A DNA stretch of 57,582 bases from positions 1 to 57,582 of the forward strand of contig JASMLK010000154.1 of NCBI GenBank assembly GCA_030748735.1. Reading direction: 5' to 3'. Source of the stretch: Myxococcota bacterium. GTDB lineage: Bacteria; Myxococcota_A; UBA9160; UBA4427. Of the stretch, positions 8,879 through 17,641 are shown in pieces. Position 1 is the first letter of the stretch, and the number at the start of each line of letters is the position of its first letter. Under the pieces are notes generated by a model. The model worked only from the letters and a program-made list of their open reading frames with translations. It did no database searches and had not been told where the DNA came from. The translations under genes and the position numbers were made by a program.

Positions 8879-9910
8879 ATGACTGCGAGCGAAGCGAAAG
8901 AACAGCAGGGCCGAATCGACACCACCCGGCTTCAGGACATCGCGCGCGCCTACACCCAGACCGCGGTCTTGTACTCGGCGATCGATGTCGAACTCTTCAG
9001 CCACATCGACAAAGGCGCCGACACCGAAGTCGCGTTGTCCGATGCAACGGGTCTGCGTCCGGTGGACATCGACCGGCTCGTGACCTGTTGCCTGAGCATG
9101 GATCTCCTGCGCTGGGCCGACCAGAGCAGCGGCCGACTCGAGAACGCACCGGATGTCGACCGCTATCTGGTGAAGGGGAAGAAGACGTACGCGGGGCCGT
9201 GGATGACCTTCACCCGGAACAGCGTCCCCGACTGGTTTCGCATGACCGAGCTGATGCGAGAAGGCAAACCGACGCTGCTCGGCATGTACGAGGACATCAC
9301 CCCCGAATCGGCGCGCAAGTACCACGAGTCGACGTCGAGCATCGGCTTCGGGGCGGCGCGGCGGTTCGTTCGCAGCGTCGACCTCAGCGGGCGCCGGCAC
9401 CTGCTCGATCTCGGTGGCGGGTCGGGGGCGTACTCGATCACCGCCGTGAAGACCTTCGACGGCCTCGAGGCCACCGTGCTCGATCTTCCGCCCGTCGTCG
9501 AAGCGACGAAGGACTACATCGCGCAACACGATGTCGTCGACAAGGTCACGACCCACGGCGCCGACTTCACGCAGGGCGAGTTTCCCTCCCCCTGCGACGT
9601 GGTCGTGATGGCGAGCAACCTGCCGATCTACGACGCCGAAGTCATCGCCAGCGTGGTCGCACGGGCGTTCCGGGCGCTCGAGCCCGGTGGAGAGATGCAC
9701 CTGATCGGCGAGATCCTCGACGACGATCGACGGGCCCCCGTCGACGCGGCCATGTGGGGCATGAACGAACTCATCTGTGGAAGCCTGGGACGCGCGCATT
9801 CGCGCGCGGAGTGCAAAGGCTATTTCGAAGCGGCGGGATTCGTCGACGCCGAGGTCAGCGAGTTCATCCCTGGTACTCTTGCCCGCTGTTTCGGCAGGAA
9901 GCCGGCTTGA
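8879..9910 (+). CDS. O-methyltransferase family 2 (SAM-dependent)
   Basis: Predicted 343-aa enzyme with the two-part layout of plant-type/polyketide O-methyltransferases. The helical N-terminal half (DIARAYTQTAVLYSAIDVEL) is the dimerisation/winged-helix part. The SAM-binding motif I LLDLGGGSGAYS is at residues 175-186, followed by the acidic strand TVLDLPPV. It begins 6 nt after the SDR stop and is followed 54 nt later by a KAS III-like gene, so the three may act on one acyl or aromatic substrate. The small cluster resembles a tailoring set, but no carrier protein or synthase module is nearby. Confidence 0.85.
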   Translation: MTASEAKEQQGRIDTTRLQDIARAYTQTAVLYSAIDVELFSHIDKGADTEVALSDATGLRPVDIDRLVTCCLSMDLLRWADQSSGRLENAPDVDRYLVKGKKTYAGPWMTFTRNSVPDWFRMTELMREGKPTLLGMYEDITPESARKYHESTSSIGFGAARRFVRSVDLSGRRHLLDLGGGSGAYSITAVKTFDGLEATVLDLPPVVEATKDYIAQHDVVDKVTTHGADFTQGEFPSPCDVVVMASNLPIYDAEVIASVVARAFRALEPGGEMHLIGEILDDDRRAPVDAAMWGMNELICGSLGRAHSRAECKGYFEAAGFVDAEVSEFIPGTLARCFGRKPA

Positions 9911-9964
9911 TCGATCGGTGCATCAGCACGACCCGGGGTCGAAGGCTCTAGGAGGAAAGGCGAG

Positions 9965-11092
9965 ATGAGTCATGCAGTGATCACGGGAACGGGGCTCTTC
10001 ACGCCGCCGGATGGGGTGACGAACGAAGAACTCGTCGCATCACTGTCGAAAGCCAACGAAAGGTGGAACGCGGAACACCGCGAGCAGATCGAGAGCGGCG
10101 AAGTCGCCGAACGCGACATGCCTTCGGAACGATTCATCGTGAAGGCCTCGGGTGTCGGCCATCGCTACGTGATGGACAAGTCGGGTGTGCTCGACCCGGA
10201 TCGACTCTGCCCGCGGCTTCCGTTGCGCAGTGAAGACGAACTCTCCATCCAGGCAGAGATCTGCGTCACTGCGGCCGAAGAAGCCCTCGCCCAGGCCGGG
10301 CGAACCGGGGCCGATGTCGACGCCATCATCGTGGGCTGCTCGAATCTTCAGCGCGCCTACCCCGCGGTCGCCATCGAAGTGCAGCAGGCGATCGGCGCTG
10401 GCGGTTTCGCATACGACATGAACGTCGCCTGTTCGTCAGCGACCTTCGCGATCCAGAACGCAGTCGACGCCATTCGCTCGGGCTCCGCGCGCTGCGCCCT
10501 GGTGCTCAACCCCGAAATCACCTCGGGACACAACAACTTCGAGTTGCGCGAATTTCACTTCATCTTCGGCGACGCCTGCACCGCCGTGGTGCTGGAACCC
10601 GAAGAGGACGCCCTCGAAGGCGAATCCTGGGAGATCCTCGGCACGCGTCTCGCGACGAAGTTCTCGAACAACATCCGCAACGACGCCGGCTTCCTGAACC
10701 GCAGCGAAGACGGTGTGCGCGACCCGCACGAGCTGGTCTTCCGGCAGAACGGTCGCAAGGTGTTCAAAGACGTCTGCCCCATGGTCGCCAAGCACATCCG
10801 CAGCCATCTCAAAGACCTGGGCGTCCCGCTCGAAAGCGTGAAGCGTATGTGGCTCCACCAGGCCAACCTCGGCATGAACAAGCTGATCGCCAAGACCCTG
10901 CTCGGGCGCGAGGTCGAACCCGAAGAAGCGCCCGTGATCCTGGACGAATACGCCAACACGAGTTCGGCCGGGTCGGTGATCGCCTTCCACAAGCATCGCG
11001 ACGGCATCGCGGCTGGCGAACACGCGGTGCTCTGCTCGTTCGGCGCGGGCTACTCGGTGGGCAGCGTCATCCTGCGCAAGCGCAGCGACTGA
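9965..11092 (+). CDS. Beta-ketoacyl-ACP synthase III-like (FabH family)
   Basis: Predicted 375-aa thiolase-fold condensing enzyme. The triad is complete: Cys156 in NVACSSAT, His298 in MWLHQAN and Asn331 in EYANTSSAG. It is longer than housekeeping FabH (about 320 aa) and has an N-terminal extension. That resembles longer KAS III proteins, such as one I recall from Pseudomonas that condenses acyl-CoA; the resemblance is from memory. AGGAGG lies 9 nt before ATG 9965. It ends 4 nt from the convergent hydrolase gene. Either a fatty acid priming role or a role in a small secondary pathway with the SDR and methyltransferase is possible. Confidence 0.88.
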   Translation: MSHAVITGTGLFTPPDGVTNEELVASLSKANERWNAEHREQIESGEVAERDMPSERFIVKASGVGHRYVMDKSGVLDPDRLCPRLPLRSEDELSIQAEICVTAAEEALAQAGRTGADVDAIIVGCSNLQRAYPAVAIEVQQAIGAGGFAYDMNVACSSATFAIQNAVDAIRSGSARCALVLNPEITSGHNNFELREFHFIFGDACTAVVLEPEEDALEGESWEILGTRLATKFSNNIRNDAGFLNRSEDGVRDPHELVFRQNGRKVFKDVCPMVAKHIRSHLKDLGVPLESVKRMWLHQANLGMNKLIAKTLLGREVEPEEAPVILDEYANTSSAGSVIAFHKHRDGIAAGEHAVLCSFGAGYSVGSVILRKRSD

Positions 11093-11096
11093 CGCG

Positions 11097-12383
11097 CTAG
11101 CTCAGATCTTCGAGCTTCGAAAACGTCGTGCCCAGGCCGTTCATGAAGCGGAACATCGGAAAGATGTGAGCGCCGAGCAGCGGCTTGCCCGTGGTCAGCA
11201 GGGCCACCGAGAGCTTGCGTTCGGGGTCGGCCCAGCAGAACACGTTCGACAGCCCCACATGGCCATAGGCGTGTTCGACGTCGCGCCCGAAGAGCCCGAG
11301 GCCCTGGCTGCCCAGCATGAAACCGAGGCCGTAACGGATCGGTGCCATCAAGGTGAAGTCGATCTCGCGGTAGCTCTGCTCGGCTACGGCGTGTCGAACG
11401 CAGCGGCGATCGAAGACCTCCTTGCCGTCCCACTGACCGCCGTTCAGCAGACACTGGAAGAAGCGAGTCATCTCGTCGGCCGTCGTGATGATGTTGGCTG
11501 CGGGGATCACCCCTTCGAGGAAACGGTGGTCGTTCGACATCTCGACGATCTCTTCGAGACCCGCACCGAGCGCGCGATCGAGCACCGCACCGATCAGCGC
11601 CGGAGGCGGCGAACCCGTGAGGGCGTTGAGCGCGACATCGTCGACATGCTCGGGAGTGACCCCGTAGTTGAACCAGTGGAGCCCCAGCGGGTCGCCGATC
11701 TCGCGTCGCAGGACATCGCGCAGGCTGTCGCCGGTCGCACGCTCGATCACCGAACCGAGTACGAAGCCCCCCGTCACCGCGTGGTAGGCGAGCAGCCTCC
11801 CGGGACGCGAGCGCAGTTCGGCGTCACACATGATCTCGACGACCCGCTCCGGTTCGCCCAGCAGATCGAGGTCGAGGGCATCGGGCGGCAGGTTCGGCAG
11901 GCCCGCGCGATGGGCGAGCAGATGGCGCAGCGTAATGCGCTCCTTGCCATGACGCGCGAACTCGGGGATGTAGTCGCTCACCCAATCATCGAGATGCAGA
12001 ACGCCCTGCCACGCCAGCTTGTGAACCAACATGGCCGTCACGGCCTTCGACGCCGAGAAGATGTTGATCGGCGTATCGAGATCGACGAGGCGCTTGGGGG
12101 TGTCGGGCCGATCGCCGGGCCCGTTCCCCGACGCGTGACCGAGCGAGCGATGAAGCACCACCTGCCCTTCTCGCCGCACGCAGACCTGCAACGCCGGATG
12201 CATGCCCGTGCGATAGACGTCTTCCAGGTGGCCCCACAATTCCCCGATCTGTTTTCGCGTGGCGCCGAGGTGTTCGGGCGCTTCTTCGCTGCCACGATGC
12301 GTGATCGGACCGAGTTTGTCGGGCACGTCACACTTTGCCGCGCTGGGCCTGGAAAACGGATTGAGCCACTCGAGGGAGATCAT
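11097..12383 (-). CDS. Serine hydrolase of the beta-lactamase class C / esterase fold
   Basis: Predicted 428-aa hydrolase of the class C beta-lactamase-like (EstB/PBP4*-type) family. The nucleophile SxxK motif is SASK in INIFSASKAVTAMLV, near residue 110. The second motif is YHAVTGGFVLG, where the usual YxN Asn is replaced. The third-motif region reads YGHVGLSNVF with HVG. No signal peptide is obvious, so it is probably cytoplasmic and more likely an esterase or peptidase than an antibiotic-resistance enzyme. It is convergent with the KAS III gene and separated from the RND gene by a repeat-rich 126 bp. Confidence 0.82.
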   Translation of the reverse strand: MISLEWLNPFSRPSAAKCDVPDKLGPITHRGSEEAPEHLGATRKQIGELWGHLEDVYRTGMHPALQVCVRREGQVVLHRSLGHASGNGPGDRPDTPKRLVDLDTPINIFSASKAVTAMLVHKLAWQGVLHLDDWVSDYIPEFARHGKERITLRHLLAHRAGLPNLPPDALDLDLLGEPERVVEIMCDAELRSRPGRLLAYHAVTGGFVLGSVIERATGDSLRDVLRREIGDPLGLHWFNYGVTPEHVDDVALNALTGSPPPALIGAVLDRALGAGLEEIVEMSNDHRFLEGVIPAANIITTADEMTRFFQCLLNGGQWDGKEVFDRRCVRHAVAEQSYREIDFTLMAPIRYGLGFMLGSQGLGLFGRDVEHAYGHVGLSNVFCWADPERKLSVALLTTGKPLLGAHIFPMFRFMNGLGTTFSKLEDLS

Positions 12384-12462
12384 CTTCTTCCTTTCCTCTT
12401 CACCGGGGGGGCCGGGCGCCCTGACCCACGGCGGCCTACCAACCCGCCGCGGCTGCCAGCCC

Positions 12463-12534
12463 GCTGCGGCGCTCTACCCGGCCGCGGCGCTCTACCCCGC
12501 CGCGGCGCTCTACCCGGCCGCGGCGCTACGCGCC
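12463..12534. repeat. 18-bp tandem repeat spanning the end of the RND gene
   Basis: Four 18-bp units start at 12463, 12481, 12499 and 12517; the last is partial and each carries the palindrome CCGCGG. Read on the minus strand, a unit encodes Ser-Ala-Ala-Ala-Gly-stop. The true last codons of the RND gene are one unit, and a near-exact copy with its own in-frame TAG follows downstream. Confidence 0.85.
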
Positions 12535-15500
12535 CCGCGCCAGCGGGCGTAGTTCTCGCGCGGGCTCTTCATGAAATCGCGAACGGCTTCGAGGGTCAGG
12601 TAGAAGACCGGCACGATCAGCAGCGTGAGCAGCATCGAAGAGAACATGCCCGCCGCCGTGGCCACCGCCATCGGCGCGCGGGTTTCCGCGCCGGGACCAA
12701 TGCCCAGAGCCGAAGGCAGCACGCCGAAGATCATCGAGAGTGCCGTCATCAAGACCGGACGCATCCGCACCGGCGCCGCTTGGCGCATCGCTTCTTCGGC
12801 CGACGCGCCCTGTTCGCGCAGCTGGTTCGCGTAGTCGACGAGCAGAATCGAATTCTTGGTCACCAGACCGATCAAGAGCACGATGCCGATCATGCTGAAC
12901 AGGTTGAGGGTCATGCCGAGCGCCCAGAGTCCTCCCAGCGCACCCGTCATGGAAAAGGGCAGCGCCAACATGACGATCAACGGCTGGGCAAAGCTCTCGA
13001 ACTGGGCCGCGAGCACCATGTAGATCACCAGCACGGCGAGCACGAGCATCAGCACGAACTGCTGCCCTGCCTCCTTCATGTCCTCGGCGTTGCCCTTGAG
13101 TTCGAGCGAGAGGTGCGAGGGCAGGACTTCGGCCGCGATCCCCATGGCGCGCTTCACCGCGGCGTCGAGGTCGATGCCTTCGAGGTTCATCATGATCTCG
13201 GCGCTGCGCTGGCGGTCGGTATGCGTAATGCTCGACGCCGTTGCGCCCTGCTCGATGTGGACGATGTTGCGCAGGTCGACCAGCTCGCCGTTGCGTGCGC
13301 GCACCCACAGGTTTCCGATCGAAGCCAGGGTCTCGCGGTCGCCCGGCTCCATGCGCAGCCGGATGTCGTGGCGTTGCTCACCGTCGCGGAAGGTCGCGAC
13401 GTCGACGCCGCCGATCATGGCCGTCACGATGCTCGCCACCGTAGAGGCATCGATACCGAGGGCGGCGGCCTTCTCCCGGTCCGGCACGATGCGGGCCTCG
13501 GGCAAGCCCAGCTTGATTTCTTTTTCGGGGTCGGTAACGCCACCCTCTTCCTGCATGCGCGCCAGGATGACGTCCGAATAGTGGCTGAGTTCTTCGAGAC
13601 TCGCGTGCCCGCGGATCTCGAGTTCGAGGTCGCGCTCGGCCATGCCGAAAGAACCGACGATCACCACTTCCTGTCCAGGGATCTGGCTGAGCGCCTCTCG
13701 CGCATCGCGCTGAAACTCCCTGGTGCTGCGCTCTCGCTCGTCGTGAGGCACGAGTCGTGCGTTCATGAAACCCACGTTGGGGCCGTCGTTCGACATGCTC
13801 GTGCCGCCGATGCGCGTCAACGTGGTGACGGTTTCGGGTTGAGCGAGCAACCACTCCTCGTTCTTCTTGAGCATCTCGATCGTCTTCTCGAGCGAGGTGC
13901 CGGGGGGCGTACGGAATTCGAGCACCGCCATGCCCCGGTCTTCTTCGGGCACGAACTCCCCGGGCAGTTGCTTCCCTGCCACGACGGCCAGCAAGATCGC
14001 CAGCAGGGCAATGCCGAAGGTCTTGAGTCGGTGATCGAGGGACCAGTCGAGCACGCGCCGGTAGAAGGCTTCGAGGCCCTGGAAGCCGCGCTCGAGGCGG
14101 TGATACACGCTGTCTTCGGAGCGCTCCTTCGGTGCCGGCATGCGCGCCGCAAGCATCGGCGTGAGGGTCAGCGCAACGAAGAGCGACACGATCACCGCGG
14201 TTGCCACCGTGACGCCGAACTCCATCAGGAAGCTTCCCATCTGGCCTTCGGCGAAGGCCACCGGGATGAACACCGCTGCAACGGCGAACGTGGCCGCCGC
14301 CGCGGCCAGGGTAATCTCGCGCGTGCCTTCGATCGCCGCGGTACGCGCATCGGCGCCTTCCTCGCGGTGCCGCTCGATGTTCTCGAGCACGATGATCGCG
14401 TCGTCGATCACCACACCGATCGCCAGGGTGAGGCCCAGCAGGGTCATCGTATTGAGGGTGAAGTCGAATACCCAGATCAACCCGAACGCGGTGATCACCG
14501 AAAGCGGAATCGCGAGGGCCACGATGAAGGTCGGTCGCGTGCGCCGCACGAAGACGAAGACCACCGCGACGGCGAGCAACCCGCCGAACCACAGCGCAAA
14601 GATGGTCTCCTCGAAGGCTTCGCGGATCGACTCGGAGTTGTCGATGAAGCCGTCGGGCTCGGAAATGTGGATCGTCGGCGGCGCGCTCTCGCGCAGCTTG
14701 TCCATGCGCCGCTTGAACTCGTCGACGATGGCGACTGTATTGCCATCGGACTGCTTCGAGACTCCGATCGCGATCCCTGGCTGGCCGTTCATGTGCGTAT
14801 GGGTTCGCACGTCCTCCGCGCCGTCTTCGATGCGCGCCACATCGTGCAAGCGAACCGCCGCATCGCCCTCCCATTTGATCACCATCGCGCCCAGTTCATC
14901 GACGGTCCGGAACTCGGCGGCGGTCTTGAGTGCCCACTCGACGGAACGCCCCTCGACGAACCCGCCGGGCCGCTCGACGTGCTCGCGACGCAGGGCGTCG
15001 AGCACATCGGTGATCGCCATGTTGCGCGCACGCAAGGCGTCGGGATCGATCCAGATTCGGATGTTGCGTTCCCTCGCGCCGTAGAGCGACACCCCGGCCG
15101 CGCCGGGTATCGACTCGATATAGGGTTTGACGTGTTCCTCGATGTACTCGGTCGTCTCGACCTGCGTCAGATCAGACGCGATCGGTGCATAGATGACCGG
15201 GAAACTCGAGAAGTCGAACTTGCCGATCCCTGGGGGTTCGATCTCCGCCGGCAGCTCGTCCATGTCCGAATTGAGTTTGTCTCGGATATCCTGGGCGCCG
15301 ACGTCGATGTCGTGCTCCAATTCGAACTCGGCCATCACCATGGCGACGCCGTGGGTCGATTCGGAGTAGATGTGCTTGACGCCCTCGATCGTGGCGAAGG
15401 ACTCCTCCAGGATCTCGGCGACATCTTCTTCCATCGTGCTCGGCGACGCGCCGATCATGCGAACCACCACACCGGCGAACGGCGGCTCCATCGCGGGATA

Positions 15501-15608
15501 GCGATCGATCCCGAGGCGCATGAGCCCAAGCACGCCGAACGTCGCCAGCGCGGCGGTCATCATCCAGGTGAGGACCGGGCGGTCGATCGAAATGTCGGAG
15601 AGCTTCAC
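12510..15608 (-). CDS. RND efflux pump inner-membrane permease (HAE1/AcrB-like)
   Basis: Predicted 1032-aa proton-driven exporter in the inner membrane, the standard length. It opens MKLSDISIDRPVLTWMM, typical of the first helix. The TM4 proton-relay pair is in GVVIDDAIIVLENIERHR, and the second-half helices appear around MVLAAQFESFAQPLIVM. Two large periplasmic loops lie between. It overlaps the adaptor gene by 4 nt and follows a TetR gene, a classic regulator-adaptor-pump operon. No outer-membrane TolC-like gene is present in the window, so the channel must be shared or distant. Substrate is unknown. Its last codons lie within a tandem repeat. Confidence 0.95.
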   Translation of the reverse strand: MKLSDISIDRPVLTWMMTAALATFGVLGLMRLGIDRYPAMEPPFAGVVVRMIGASPSTMEEDVAEILEESFATIEGVKHIYSESTHGVAMVMAEFELEHDIDVGAQDIRDKLNSDMDELPAEIEPPGIGKFDFSSFPVIYAPIASDLTQVETTEYIEEHVKPYIESIPGAAGVSLYGARERNIRIWIDPDALRARNMAITDVLDALRREHVERPGGFVEGRSVEWALKTAAEFRTVDELGAMVIKWEGDAAVRLHDVARIEDGAEDVRTHTHMNGQPGIAIGVSKQSDGNTVAIVDEFKRRMDKLRESAPPTIHISEPDGFIDNSESIREAFEETIFALWFGGLLAVAVVFVFVRRTRPTFIVALAIPLSVITAFGLIWVFDFTLNTMTLLGLTLAIGVVIDDAIIVLENIERHREEGADARTAAIEGTREITLAAAAATFAVAAVFIPVAFAEGQMGSFLMEFGVTVATAVIVSLFVALTLTPMLAARMPAPKERSEDSVYHRLERGFQGLEAFYRRVLDWSLDHRLKTFGIALLAILLAVVAGKQLPGEFVPEEDRGMAVLEFRTPPGTSLEKTIEMLKKNEEWLLAQPETVTTLTRIGGTSMSNDGPNVGFMNARLVPHDERERSTREFQRDAREALSQIPGQEVVIVGSFGMAERDLELEIRGHASLEELSHYSDVILARMQEEGGVTDPEKEIKLGLPEARIVPDREKAAALGIDASTVASIVTAMIGGVDVATFRDGEQRHDIRLRMEPGDRETLASIGNLWVRARNGELVDLRNIVHIEQGATASSITHTDRQRSAEIMMNLEGIDLDAAVKRAMGIAAEVLPSHLSLELKGNAEDMKEAGQQFVLMLVLAVLVIYMVLAAQFESFAQPLIVMLALPFSMTGALGGLWALGMTLNLFSMIGIVLLIGLVTKNSILLVDYANQLREQGASAEEAMRQAAPVRMRPVLMTALSMIFGVLPSALGIGPGAETRAPMAVATAAGMFSSMLLTLLIVPVFYLTLEAVRDFMKSPRENYARWRGARSAAAG

Positions 15609-16729
15609 GTGCCCTCCCCTCCACGGCGACCCTGAGCCGCGACCGCAGACTCACCGTTGTTGCCGCGTACTCTTACCTGCGCGCCTTCGACGAGCCCCGC
15701 ATGTCCACGATGGACGATCACGTCACCAGCGGCGAGCCCCATGACTTCGATGCGTTCTCCCTGCTGCGCGCCGGTTTCGATCGGCACCTGCACGACGCGA
15801 TCCCCTTCGGCCATGCGAAACACGTGGGAGCCGGCGGCGCGTCGCACCACCGCGTCGACGGGCACCATCTTCACGTCGTTGCGTCGGTTGAGCCCAAGGC
15901 TCACCCGTGCGAAGAGACCGGGGCGCAGCGCAGCTTCGGGGTTCGCGATCTCGGCCTTGATACGCAGAGTTCGCGTTGCGGGGTCGACGGTGGGAGAAAC
16001 GAACGTGACTCGACCTTCGAATTGCTCGTCGGGGAAGGCGCCGACGCGAACTTCGACGATCTGCCCGACCGCTACCAACTGGGTGTCGAGTTCGGTCAGG
16101 TTGAACACGACTTCGAGGGGATCGAGGGCCACGATCTCGAAGATCGGCGTGCCCTTCTGCACGAACTGCCCGAGCTGAGCCGAACGCTTCGCCACCAGGC
16201 CGGCGAAGGGAGCGCGTACGCTGGCGTCGGCCAGGGCCCGCTCGGCGACACCGAGTGCGGCGCGGTCGGCTTCGACGTTGGACGTCGCGAGCAAGAGCGC
16301 CGTTTCCGCCTCTTCGAGCTGTTGTTCCGACGCCACGTTCTGACCACGCAGCTTGCGAATGCGCTGGGCCTGGTGTCGATCGTTCGTCTGCTTCGCGCGC
16401 GATTGGGCCAGGCGCGCGCCGGCGGCTTCGACGTCGAGCTGACGACGTGCCGGATCGATTTCGATCACCACGGCGTCCTGATCGACCGCGCCGCCCTCTT
16501 CTACGGAAATGCCGGTGACGCGCCCTTCGACCTCGGCCGCGATGGTGGTGTGGAAGCGCGCGCGCAGATCACCACTCGCGCGCAGCTCTTCGTCGAGATC
16601 GACGGACTGGACCGTCGCCAGCGAAACGACGTTGAGCAACACCTCGCGCTGCTCTTCTTCTTTTTCGCATCCAAGTGCGAGCAAGCCAATCAGCAAGCCG
16701 ACCAGCCCATGCAGCCGGACGTTCATCAT
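15605..16729 (-). CDS. RND efflux periplasmic adaptor (membrane fusion lipoprotein)
   Basis: Predicted 374-aa adaptor linking the RND permease to an outer-membrane channel. The N-terminal hydrophobic stretch ends in lipobox LALGC with Cys21, so it is probably a lipoprotein. A barrel-sandwich half-motif (ARFHTTIAAEVEGRVTGI) is followed by a helical hairpin segment and the returning lipoyl half (VRAPFAGLVAKRSAQLGQ). It overlaps the TetR gene upstream and the pump downstream by 4 nt each, so expression is coupled. Confidence 0.93.
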   Translation of the reverse strand: MMNVRLHGLVGLLIGLLALGCEKEEEQREVLLNVVSLATVQSVDLDEELRASGDLRARFHTTIAAEVEGRVTGISVEEGGAVDQDAVVIEIDPARRQLDVEAAGARLAQSRAKQTNDRHQAQRIRKLRGQNVASEQQLEEAETALLLATSNVEADRAALGVAERALADASVRAPFAGLVAKRSAQLGQFVQKGTPIFEIVALDPLEVVFNLTELDTQLVAVGQIVEVRVGAFPDEQFEGRVTFVSPTVDPATRTLRIKAEIANPEAALRPGLFARVSLGLNRRNDVKMVPVDAVVRRAAGSHVFRMAEGDRVVQVPIETGAQQGERIEVMGLAAGDVIVHRGHAGLVEGAQVRVRGNNGESAVAAQGRRGGEGT

Positions 16730-17358
16730 TTGTTGTCTCCAGGGCCGGGCTGCGTCATCCCGCGCAAGAGTGTGTCGATGGCGCGCTCGGTGAGCTCGGG
16801 CGTCCAGGGGTGGTCCGGCTCGTTGATACGCTGGGAAATCAGGCCCTGAACCAATGCCCAGAGCACCTGCCCCGCCGCCTCTTCGTCGAGGTCCACGAAA
16901 CCGTTGCTCGAGGACAGCTCGCTGATGGCGTCGCGAACGCGCTGGCCGACCCGGTCCATCACGGCGGGCATGCGGCTTTCGCCCTTGCTCGAGACGGTCC
17001 AGATCAGGCGGGCCAGGGTCGGGTGCGAAGCCCAGAACTCGACCGAGCGCAGTAGCAGCGCGCGAAGTTCTGCGAGCGCATCGTCGTGGGCGGGAAGCGC
17101 GTCGAACTGCTCGCCGAGCTTCTTCAGCCGCTCCTCGAGCAGCGCGTCGATCAGCCCGTCCTTGTCGCCGAAGTAGTGGTAGACGGTGGGGGCCGAATAG
17201 CCGCAGCGACGTCCGAGACTGCGCATCGAAAAATCGCAGCTCTCGGACTCGATCACGAGGGCTTCGGTCGCGTCGAGGATCGCGCGCCGCGCCTCGAGCC
17301 TCTGGCGCTCGCGACGCTGGTCGATCCCGCGCGGGACTTCGTCGGTTGTGAGTGACAT
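16726..17358 (-). CDS. TetR-family repressor of the efflux operon
   Basis: Predicted 210-aa dimeric regulator. The N-terminal helix-turn-helix is clear: SMRSLGRRCGYSAPTVYHYFGDKDGLIDALL, residues about 44-74. The C-terminal ligand domain is variable. As first gene of the TetR-adaptor-pump operon it probably represses its own transcript and is relieved by a pump substrate. A near-perfect inverted repeat centred about 40 bp upstream of the start is the likely operator. Confidence 0.92.
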   Translation of the reverse strand: MSLTTDEVPRGIDQRRERQRLEARRAILDATEALVIESESCDFSMRSLGRRCGYSAPTVYHYFGDKDGLIDALLEERLKKLGEQFDALPAHDDALAELRALLLRSVEFWASHPTLARLIWTVSSKGESRMPAVMDRVGQRVRDAISELSSSNGFVDLDEEAAGQVLWALVQGLISQRINEPDHPWTPELTERAIDTLLRGMTQPGPGDNK

Positions 17359-17386
17359 CTGGGGGGCCTCAACGGACTGCTAACAC

Positions 17387-17411
17387 TGACCATGTCATTG
17401 AACATGGGTCA
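17387..17411. promoter_or_regulatory. Candidate TetR operator (inverted repeat)
   Basis: TGACCATGT at 17387-17395 is mirrored by ACATGGGTCA at 17402-17411 across a 6-bp spacer, with a single extra G in the right arm. It lies 29 bp upstream of the efflux TetR start in the 283-bp gap between that gene and the P450. Size and position fit TetR self-regulation; binding is inferred. Confidence 0.6.
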
Positions 17412-17598
17412 ATCAGTTGGCCAGCGTAATACCGGAGTGCGGGTGACGGCACAAGCGCGCGCGCAGCAGTGGAGGGCCAGAGCGGCTCCAGGTGCTCCAG
17501 AACGCCCGATGGCGAACTGCTCGCATTTCAGCGGTGAGGGGCCCGGGGGCCGAAAGGACCTGGCGTCATCATTAGACACCATCGGGTTTCCCTCGTAT

Positions 17599-17613
17599 GT
17601 ATACGACGTATAC
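17599..17613. promoter_or_regulatory. Candidate operator GTATAC-N3-GTATAC upstream of the P450
   Basis: Two GTATAC hexamers, each itself palindromic, are separated by 3 bp, giving a 15-bp palindrome with only the centre unmatched. It ends 28 bp before the P450 ATG. It may bind the TetR regulator encoded downstream of and overlapping the P450 gene. This AT-rich element stands out in a GC-rich region. Confidence 0.55.
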
Positions 17614-17641
17614 TTCCGGCCCAGACCTCGAAGGAGCCCCG

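Noticed and set aside
7949..9799. Minus-strand frame antisense to the SDR and methyltransferase
   Set aside because: No recognisable domains and the opposite strand is clearly coding.
11097..12383. Antibiotic-resistance beta-lactamase
   Set aside because: SxxK is present but there is no signal peptide and the YxN Asn is replaced; an esterase-like role is more likely.
11166..15635. Very long plus-strand open frame antisense to the hydrolase and RND genes
   Set aside because: It is a GC-rich third-position shadow of two well-recognised minus-strand genes; its protein has no family features.
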